Source: Bacteroidota bacterium (lineage in GTDB: Bacteria; Bacteroidota; Bacteroidia; AKYH767-A; 2013-40CM-41-45). From it: DNA of 64,000 nucleotides. A model generated the notes under the pieces. It ran no database searches and had not been told where the DNA came from. It saw only the letters and a list, made by a program, of their open reading frames with translations. How positions within the stretch are numbered: the stretch's first letter is position 1; every line of letters begins with the position of its first letter. Below, piece after piece: positions 58,405 to 64,000 of this stretch. The position numbers and the translations under genes were made by a program. The stretch is taken from positions 62,001 through 126,000 of the forward strand of contig JADKJP010000006.1 of NCBI GenBank assembly GCA_016720935.1. The letters are read 5' to 3'.

Positions 58405-59565
58405 TTAGAAACTAAACTTTATTCTTAGGTAAATGGTGTTTCCTGTTGTTTGATAATCTTCCGTGATTTTTTCGAACATGCATTGTGCTGTCAAATCAAG
58501 GTCCATAGATTCTGAAATATTAAAAGACAAACCGGGTAAGAAAATTGTACTGTTTCTTGTTGTTGAAAAAACAATGCCCAGGTTACCTGTGAGAAGCGGA
58601 GAAAATTGTTTGTTGACATTGGCATAAAACGAATATTGATAAGGCATTAAAAATTTAGCATTTAATACTCTGGGTTGTGCTATAATGGCAGAGCCTTCAG
58701 AAATAAAAACCCGGCTTTGATAAAGTGTTGAGAGGGAAGCGTACCAATTGTTATTAAATGAGTAATCCAATGTGAGAGAAGTACTGAGTACATTGTTTCC
58801 TTCTGAAGATTCATTTTTAGGAATAAAATAACTGAATTCACCTTTGAAGCCGGCATCTTTGATATTGCCCGCCCAACCACATCCGATAACCCAGTCGGTA
58901 TAGTAAATTCCTGTTAAGAGTTGTAAATCGTAATTCCATTTATTTGTTTTATAAAGCACAGCCAGGACTGTTTGATCAGAGTTTTCACCAAGTTTAAATC
59001 CGGCTTCCAAACTAGTATTGGTATTGGGAAAGTACTGCATTCTTAAACCATCATTTCCCGGCCTTTCTTCGTAATCAAAATCAAGAAAATTAGATGCATT
59101 GAACAAATCATTTGGATTCCAAATTGTATTGATTCCCCAATTTATTCGTTGCCTTCCCAGAGTGAGAGTGAATTTTAGATGCGTGTAACTCATCATAAGT
59201 CGGTCAACGGTTGAATGTAATACCATAGCCTTTTTATTCACCCATAATTTACTGAGTTTAAAATATCCTTCATCAATATCGATATAATCTCCAAACCCTT
59301 GTATTAATTTAATTTGTTCTCCATAATACAGCCGGCTTCTGACTTCAACACGGGCAAGAAGGCTGTTTGTAAAATTCCATTTAAAATTTATCCTGTTATG
59401 GACCAGATTCCATGTATAAAGTGAATCAGCATTATTGGTAAATGAGGAAGCCTGCAGGTCTTTTATATAGCCTTTTAATTCAGGTTTTGTAAAAAGATTT
59501 TGGACAGCGAATAGGAATTCAGGTTGTAAAACTAATGCCAGGAATATAATCACTAAACGTTTCAT
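58405..59565 (-). CDS. Outer-membrane beta-barrel protein of the Lol-like operon
   Basis: 386 residues with a signal peptide (KRLVIIFLALVLQPEFLFA). Alternating beta strands with a porin-like segment (LTLGRQRINWGINTIWNPNDLFNASNFLDFDYEERPG) and a terminal YLRIKFSF ending in Phe, the usual signal of an outer-membrane barrel. Its start overlaps the ATPase stop by 4 nt, so it is the last gene of the transporter operon. It is probably the acceptor or exit of what the transporter moves. No specific family recognised. Confidence 0.78.
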   Translation of the reverse strand: MKRLVIIFLALVLQPEFLFAVQNLFTKPELKGYIKDLQASSFTNNADSLYTWNLVHNRINFKWNFTNSLLARVEVRSRLYYGEQIKLIQGFGDYIDIDEGYFKLSKLWVNKKAMVLHSTVDRLMMSYTHLKFTLTLGRQRINWGINTIWNPNDLFNASNFLDFDYEERPGNDGLRMQYFPNTNTSLEAGFKLGENSDQTVLAVLYKTNKWNYDLQLLTGIYYTDWVIGCGWAGNIKDAGFKGEFSYFIPKNESSEGNNVLSTSLTLDYSFNNNWYASLSTLYQSRVFISEGSAIIAQPRVLNAKFLMPYQYSFYANVNKQFSPLLTGNLGIVFSTTRNSTIFLPGLSFNISESMDLDLTAQCMFEKITEDYQTTGNTIYLRIKFSF

Positions 59566-60290
59566 GACCGGTGCTCCAGTTTTACCTTGGTTGGAAGTTT
59601 TTCTTTACCGGAAACATCAGATGTTACTTTGCCATCTTGTAAAGTGATCACCCGATGTGCCCTTTCAATGACGCGCTGGTCATGTGTTGAGAAGAGAAAG
59701 GTCATATTTTGCTCCTGGTTCAGTTTTTCCATAATGTCAAGCAGGTTGGAAGCAGAGACCGTATCAAGGTTGGCGGTTGGCTCATCTGCAAGAACAAATT
59801 GCGGTTTTGATGCCAATGCTCTTGCAACAGCGATGCGTTGTTGTTGTCCACCGGAAAGTTCTGCCGGACGTACATTTCCTTTATCGGGTAGTCCAATCTG
59901 GGTCAGAAGTTCTTCCACCCGATTTTCACGGTCCTTTTTGGATACCTTTTGAAGAAGCATGATAAACTCAATGTTCTCTTTTGCAGTAAGCACTGGAATT
60001 AAATTGTATGATTGAAAAACAAAGCCAATATTGCGCAATCGAAAATTGATTAATTCTCCCGGGCTCATCTTTGTAATATTATGCCCATTGATTTCGATAT
60101 ATCCTCTGGTTGGTTTATCAAGTCCTCCGATCAAATTCAACACAGTGGTTTTTCCTGAGCCGGATGGACCAACAAGGGCTGTAAATTCACCTCTTTTAAT
60201 ATGAATATGTACTCCGTTTACAGCATAAACCGGAATCGTTTTTTCGTTGTAGATTTTAACAACATTGTGGGTGTCGATAACTGTATCCAT
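59562..60290 (-). CDS. ABC transporter ATP-binding protein, LolD/MacB type
   Basis: 242 residues. Walker A GPSGSGKTTVLNLIGGLD at 41-58, Q-loop, signature LSGGQQQRIAVARAL at about 140-155, Walker B LADEPTANLDT, and switch His in FLFSTHDQRVIE. The MacB/LolD subgroup fits because it is coupled to two FtsX-type permeases. It would power movement of a lipid or lipoprotein substrate. 6 nt downstream of the second permease gene. Confidence 0.94.
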   Translation of the reverse strand: MDTVIDTHNVVKIYNEKTIPVYAVNGVHIHIKRGEFTALVGPSGSGKTTVLNLIGGLDKPTRGYIEINGHNITKMSPGELINFRLRNIGFVFQSYNLIPVLTAKENIEFIMLLQKVSKKDRENRVEELLTQIGLPDKGNVRPAELSGGQQQRIAVARALASKPQFVLADEPTANLDTVSASNLLDIMEKLNQEQNMTFLFSTHDQRVIERAHRVITLQDGKVTSDVSGKEKLPTKVKLEHRS

Positions 60291-60296
60291 AGTTCT

Positions 60297-61508
60297 TTAC
60301 TTACGAATGGCATCTGCCGGGTTAAGCGAAATGGCTCTTCTTGCCGGAAAGAGTGATGAAACAATGGTAGTGCTGATAACCAATTCCAGAATTATTCTGT
60401 AGTCACGAAAATTCAATACCGGATAAATTACGTCACTATAGCCAAAACTTGCATATACTTCTTTGTATACAGACATATCTATCCCTATCCTGCCAAAATA
60501 GAACGTTGTTAACCATGCCAGAAAGATTCCCGGAGGAGTTCCGCTAAAAACAAGAAAGACTGTTTCAAAAAAAATCATCTTGAATACATTTGTTCTTGTC
60601 AAACCAAGAGCCATCAGCATTCCTATTTCTCTTGTTCTTTCCAGAATGGCCATCAGCATTGTGTTGATTATTCCAAAGGCAAGCGCAAGCATGATGATTC
60701 CCATATATATATACATGCTTTGATTGGTGGTCGAAACTACCAGGTCCATTTCAGGAGCTAACTCACGCCAGTTTTCGATTTTCAGTAATGGATACTTTGT
60801 TCTCAATTTGCTCATTACCTGATCCAGTGTATTATTCGAATGCAACAGGATCGCGATTTCAAGAAGTTCATTCCCTGTTGATGTGAGCTCAGCCAGATCC
60901 TGCTTTTTGATAAAGATGTTTGATTCATCAAAAGGAGTGTTTTTAGTTCGGAAGATGCCGCAAATTCGAAAAGCCCCTGAAACTATATTGTTTTCTTTGT
61001 CCATAAATGTCAGGACAACTTTTGATTTTAGTTTTAATTTTAGCTTAGTGATTAATTTTTCACCGATGACCAGTTCATTGACTGCTGAACTTGTAAAATA
61101 AGTTCCTTCAATAATATTTGTTTCCAGATGTGTAGTAGAGGATTCCTTCACGGGATCAACTCCGCTGATTTTAACACCGGAGCTTCCATTGGCAGTTGCA
61201 ATCATTCCCCTTGTTATAACCCTTCCACTTGCTGATTTTACCTCTGGGAAAGAAGAAATGGTCGTGATGATTTCCTGACCATCAGGGATGATAAAGTTTA
61301 CATCATAATCCTTTTGGAATTGAGATGAATGTATTTGTATATGTGAGATTTCTTTTTCTATGGCCATACGAATCCGGTCTTCAACCATTCCATTCAGATA
61401 AGCCTGAATGAATAATCCTGCCCAGGTGCCAAATATTATTGAAACAATAATTACTGCACTTCGAGTTTTGTGTCTCCAGATGTTCCGCCAGGCAATCTTG
61501 ATGATCAT
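60297..61508 (-). CDS. ABC transporter permease, FtsX/MacB family (second permease)
   Basis: 403 residues. N-terminal WRNIWRHKTRSAVIIVSIIFGTWAGLF, a periplasmic domain (~45-270), then the C-terminal helix group with NTMLMAILERTREIGMLMALGLTRTNVFKMIFFETVFLV and SLFPARRAISLNPADAIRK, the hallmark of FtsX-like permeases. A probable partner of the neighbouring permease in a heterodimer. 12 nt after the first permease. Confidence 0.9.
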   Translation of the reverse strand: MIIKIAWRNIWRHKTRSAVIIVSIIFGTWAGLFIQAYLNGMVEDRIRMAIEKEISHIQIHSSQFQKDYDVNFIIPDGQEIITTISSFPEVKSASGRVITRGMIATANGSSGVKISGVDPVKESSTTHLETNIIEGTYFTSSAVNELVIGEKLITKLKLKLKSKVVLTFMDKENNIVSGAFRICGIFRTKNTPFDESNIFIKKQDLAELTSTGNELLEIAILLHSNNTLDQVMSKLRTKYPLLKIENWRELAPEMDLVVSTTNQSMYIYMGIIMLALAFGIINTMLMAILERTREIGMLMALGLTRTNVFKMIFFETVFLVFSGTPPGIFLAWLTTFYFGRIGIDMSVYKEVYASFGYSDVIYPVLNFRDYRIILELVISTTIVSSLFPARRAISLNPADAIRK

Positions 61509-61520
61509 TTTATAATCTCC

Positions 61521-62735
61521 TCAACGTTTCATGTTTGTGATTGCATTCATTCGCATGATCTTTAATAGAGGGAACATGCCGATTAGTAAAGAAAGGATCA
61601 TTACTATCAAGGCTTGCGTTAAAAATATCTGAGGATCAAAACTTGCTGGCCATATGGCATCGAATCCAAAATTTTTATAAGCATCAGCCATACTGCCTTT
61701 GAATTTAATCGGATGCAGTTCAAAGTAACGAACCACCGGGTAGCTTAAGAGTAATCCTAAAATTGTTCCCAGAACGGAGATCAGAATGGTCTCGCCGGTA
61801 AGCATCAGTGCGAGATGAAGTCTTTTCATGCCGATAGCGAGCATCATGCCGAGCTCATATTTGCGTTCAGCTAACATCATAATTAAAGTCCCAAAAATTC
61901 CAAATGCAATGAGCAAGTAGAGAACACCAATAAAAATGTAGAAATTGACATTGTCAGCCCTAATATGCCCTTCTATATCCGGCATCATTTTTTTCCAGGT
62001 TAATACTTCAAGTTCTTTTCCGGCTTGTTTGCTCAATGCATCTTCGGTTTGTTCCAAAAATGCAGGTGAGGAAATATTGAATGCGATGGTTGTAACCCGA
62101 TTTCCTGTGCTTAAAAATGTCTGGGCAAATGATAAAGGGAGAAATACAAGGGATTGATTCAGTTGAGGTGAGCCAAATCTGACGATTCCGCAAACAGTAA
62201 ATTTACCAGCGGCAGTATTTCCCTGGTATCCCTGACCTAAGAGGATGACGGTGTCATTCACTGAAATTTGTAATCTTTTCGCTAAATCTTCAGCTATTAA
62301 TGCGCCTTCTTTGCGATCATTTAAATATGAGCCCTTTACAAGTTTTTCTTTGAGTCCGGTTAAATTGTTTTCTGGTTCCGCCTGTGTACCAACCAGCATA
62401 CAGCCTACGGTAGCATTTTCTGAAGATGCTAAAATGAATGATTCAACTCGTGCAACAGAGCTTGTGATATTTTTTACTTTGTTTAGTGTTATTATTTTTT
62501 CTTCGGAATATTCAATACTATTCTCAAGTGTTTGTTCATTCCAATATCCTTGTTGATGGATTTGTATATACCCACTGTAAAAACTCACCACATTTTTAAC
62601 AAGGTTGTCGAATACACCTTTTTGCAAGGACTTCATAGTTACTGCCAAAAGAACTGCAAACGCAACCGAAGCCATTGTGATTAATGACCTTCGTTTGTTT
62701 CTCCAAATATTTCTCCAAATGAATCGAAATATCAT
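61521..62735 (-). CDS. ABC transporter permease, FtsX/MacB family (first permease)
   Basis: 404 residues with the same layout: IWRNIWRNKRRSLITMASVAFAVLL, periplasmic domain, then FGIFGTLIMMLAERKYELGMMLAIGMKRLHLALMLTGETILISVLG and FPLLKIMRMNAITNMKR. Its start overlaps the stop of the LolA-like gene by 4 nt (ATGA), indicating coupling. Paralogous to the second permease, like LolC and LolE. Confidence 0.9.
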   Translation of the reverse strand: MIFRFIWRNIWRNKRRSLITMASVAFAVLLAVTMKSLQKGVFDNLVKNVVSFYSGYIQIHQQGYWNEQTLENSIEYSEEKIITLNKVKNITSSVARVESFILASSENATVGCMLVGTQAEPENNLTGLKEKLVKGSYLNDRKEGALIAEDLAKRLQISVNDTVILLGQGYQGNTAAGKFTVCGIVRFGSPQLNQSLVFLPLSFAQTFLSTGNRVTTIAFNISSPAFLEQTEDALSKQAGKELEVLTWKKMMPDIEGHIRADNVNFYIFIGVLYLLIAFGIFGTLIMMLAERKYELGMMLAIGMKRLHLALMLTGETILISVLGTILGLLLSYPVVRYFELHPIKFKGSMADAYKNFGFDAIWPASFDPQIFLTQALIVMILSLLIGMFPLLKIMRMNAITNMKR

Positions 62736-63487
62736 TCTTTTATCCGTTGCATATTTTGACTGGAAAAGAAACTATCTTCAATTGGTTTATCAAATTGCAG
62801 AGAATGGTAAATTAGAATTGTCTTGTTCCCTTTTTTGTCTGAAGGGATCATTTCCAGGTAGGATGGAAGCAACCTGCCGCCAAGTACTTTGATATCGCCG
62901 GCGATCATAGTATTAACCAAGCCATTCTCTTCATCGTAATATTCCGCTTTCAGGATCAGTTGGTCTTTCTGATCGATCCATAAAATGACTTTTCCCCACA
63001 CAATTGCCGCTTCAGATTTTGGAATCATTTGAATTTTATAGCAGATCCGGTTATCAATCTCTTCGGTGTTGACGATTGATTGATTATAGTCTTCGACAAT
63101 GCTTGCTTCTTTCACCAGATCATCATTTGTAAAATCAGTTCCCATCCAGCTTTGATTCATCATTGATGGAGGAAGCTTGATATTCCGTTCAATGGATGGT
63201 ATCCAGTTCCATACTTCCTTTTTTCGTTTTAAGAAAACAATCCCTTTGTCTTTGGCAGGTTGTGTAATTAGAATCATTGCAAAATCGTTACCCTTGGTCC
63301 ATGATTTCAGCTTCATTTCCCTGGTCCAGCCTGACCTCACGATCTTTATTGTCATCAGGGACTCTGAGCTTTTCCCTTTTGCTTTCGCATCGGCGATCCG
63401 TATGATTTCTTTTGCATCCTGGGCACTAAGTGTCAGAAAACATATGAGTAGTTGAAGTAACGTTAAAGTGGATATGATTCGTTTCAT
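62732..63487 (-). CDS. LolA-like outer membrane lipoprotein-sorting protein
   Basis: 251 residues from the ATG at 63487 (a TTG three codons upstream also opens). Signal peptide KRIISTLTLLQLLICFLTLSAQ. The mature part is the LolA/LolB-like half-barrel (SLMTIKIVRSGWTREMKLKSW, GIVFLKRKKEVWNWIPSIERNIKLPPSMMNQSWMGTDFTNDDLVKE, ILKAEYYDEENGLVNTMIAGDIKVLGGRLLPSYLEM). Members carry lipids or lipoproteins across the periplasm. First gene of the five-gene operon. Confidence 0.87.
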   Translation of the reverse strand: MKRIISTLTLLQLLICFLTLSAQDAKEIIRIADAKAKGKSSESLMTIKIVRSGWTREMKLKSWTKGNDFAMILITQPAKDKGIVFLKRKKEVWNWIPSIERNIKLPPSMMNQSWMGTDFTNDDLVKEASIVEDYNQSIVNTEEIDNRICYKIQMIPKSEAAIVWGKVILWIDQKDQLILKAEYYDEENGLVNTMIAGDIKVLGGRLLPSYLEMIPSDKKGNKTILIYHSLQFDKPIEDSFFSSQNMQRIKE

Positions 63488-63773
63488 TTTTAACAATGCA
63501 ATTAATTGAGATTGAAAATTGAATTGCCCTTTGTCTAATAAATTGCTATTCGTTGTTAGCCAAAAAAACGGGGATATTCATATGTTAAAATCACATCATA
63601 AACAGAAAGAACCAGGAACTTGTAATTGGCAAGTTAATTTGAATATATTGAAACAGGAATGATTAAGTTCATGGAAAGCTCTGATTGTAATCAGAATATT
63701 TCTCCTTTTGAAGTTTCATTTTGGACAGGAATTTTGAGAATTGAAATAATAGGGAGTTTGATTAGTAAATCCA

Positions 63774-64000
63774 ATGGTGTATTCAAGCAGAACAGATGCA
63801 GCCAAAAAACTGATCCCGTTTCTCAGTAAATACAGAGATTCGGATGGTGTGGTTGTGGCTCTGCCCAGAGGCGGAGTTCCGATCGGAGCTATAATTGCGA
63901 AGGCCCTGAATCTCCCTCTTGAGCTATTGCTGGTAAAAAAAATCGGTCATCCCGACAATAGTGAACTAGCAATAGGAGCTGTAAGTTTGGATGAGGCTAT
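63774..64000 (+). CDS. Phosphoribosyltransferase family protein (5' part, cut by the window end)
   Basis: 75 codons from the ATG at 63774 run into the end of the window. The sequence VYSSRTDAAKKLIPFLSKYRDSDGVVVALPRGGVPIGAIIAKALNLP matches type I phosphoribosyltransferase proteins often fused with or similar to hydrolase-like families (LPRGGVPVA loop). KKIGHPDNSELAIGAV follows. Divergent from the Lol-like operon; a 286-nt gap with no clear promoter lies between. Product remainder unseen. Confidence 0.85.
   Translation, partial: MVYSSRTDAAKKLIPFLSKYRDSDGVVVALPRGGVPIGAIIAKALNLPLELLLVKKIGHPDNSELAIGAVSLDEA

Noticed and set aside
1..64000. tRNA, rRNA, insertion sequences, phage or attachment sites
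   Set aside because: No cloverleaf, rRNA, transposase or integrase sequence could be seen on either strand.

Overview
The window reads as a chromosomal segment of an aerobic member of the Bacteroidota. Four things in the sequence point there: several secreted proteins end in type IX secretion (T9SS) type A C-terminal domains; one giant protein carries SprB-like repeats; many genes are preceded by the phylum's promoter pattern (TTG, about 18-20 bp, TAnnTTTG); and the heme/cytochrome oxidase assembly genes stand in the order usual for the phylum (ctaB, two subunit III genes, subunit IV, SCO, DUF420). Genus and species cannot be named from the sequence. There are no rRNA or tRNA genes, CRISPR arrays, transposases or phage genes. 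Base composition looks even throughout, so this is mostly core genome with a surface-protein and exopolysaccharide (EPS) region.

Layout. 1-3.1 kb: cold-shock protein, polysaccharide deacetylase, Wzi/RemB-like outer-membrane barrel. 3.2-12.8 kb (minus): a run of secreted proteins. A three-gene operon holds a 150-aa secreted protein, a ~2040-aa SprB/beta-helix adhesin-like protein and a repeat protein; the last two are each broken by a single-base frameshift. A further T9SS protein lies at 11.9-12.8 kb. 12.9-14.6 kb: a membrane TPR-HTH regulator. 14.9-26.4 kb (plus): an EPS locus with a WecA-like initiator, UDP-ManNAc epimerase and dehydrogenase, flippase, polymerase/ligase, three glycosyltransferases and a heparinase II/III-type lyase. 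The gene set predicts a polymer containing N-acetylmannosaminuronic acid. 26.5-27.6 kb: nucleoid-associated protein. 27.6-32.0 kb: heme O synthase and cytochrome c oxidase operon. 32.1-34.8 kb: tRNA hydroxylase TrhO and a T9SS protein. 34.9-39.1 kb: a SAM-I riboswitch with a complete terminator/antiterminator platform in front of full-length metH. 39.3-40.9 kb (minus): PadR regulator and a membrane partner. 41.2-46.0 kb: kinase-like orphan, TolC and membrane-fusion protein pair, tsaB. 46.0-50.9 kb: a candidate small RNA, a second TPR-HTH regulator, a LuxR-type regulator with a degenerate receiver, and three small exported proteins. 51.0-58.3 kb (minus): pyruvate carboxylase, a YyaL/DUF255 protein, an alpha/beta hydrolase and a DUF1801 protein. 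58.4-63.5 kb (minus): an envelope-trafficking operon (LolA-like carrier, two FtsX-type permeases, LolD-type ATPase, outer-membrane barrel). 63.8 kb to the end: the start of a phosphoribosyltransferase gene.

Most notable: (i) a previously unannotated ~124-nt structured RNA on the minus strand at 45948-46071, with a full promoter, three stem-loops and an intrinsic terminator; (ii) the metH SAM-I riboswitch, whose P3 element is very long and whose antiterminator can be paired base by base; (iii) a 21-bp perfect palindrome in the promoter spacer of a probably leaderless padR gene; (iv) two neighbouring frameshifted surface-protein genes; (v) two intergenic arrays of 7-bp repeats and a family of CACARAG-box inverted repeats. 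All functional calls rest on motifs read by eye; no database search was run.
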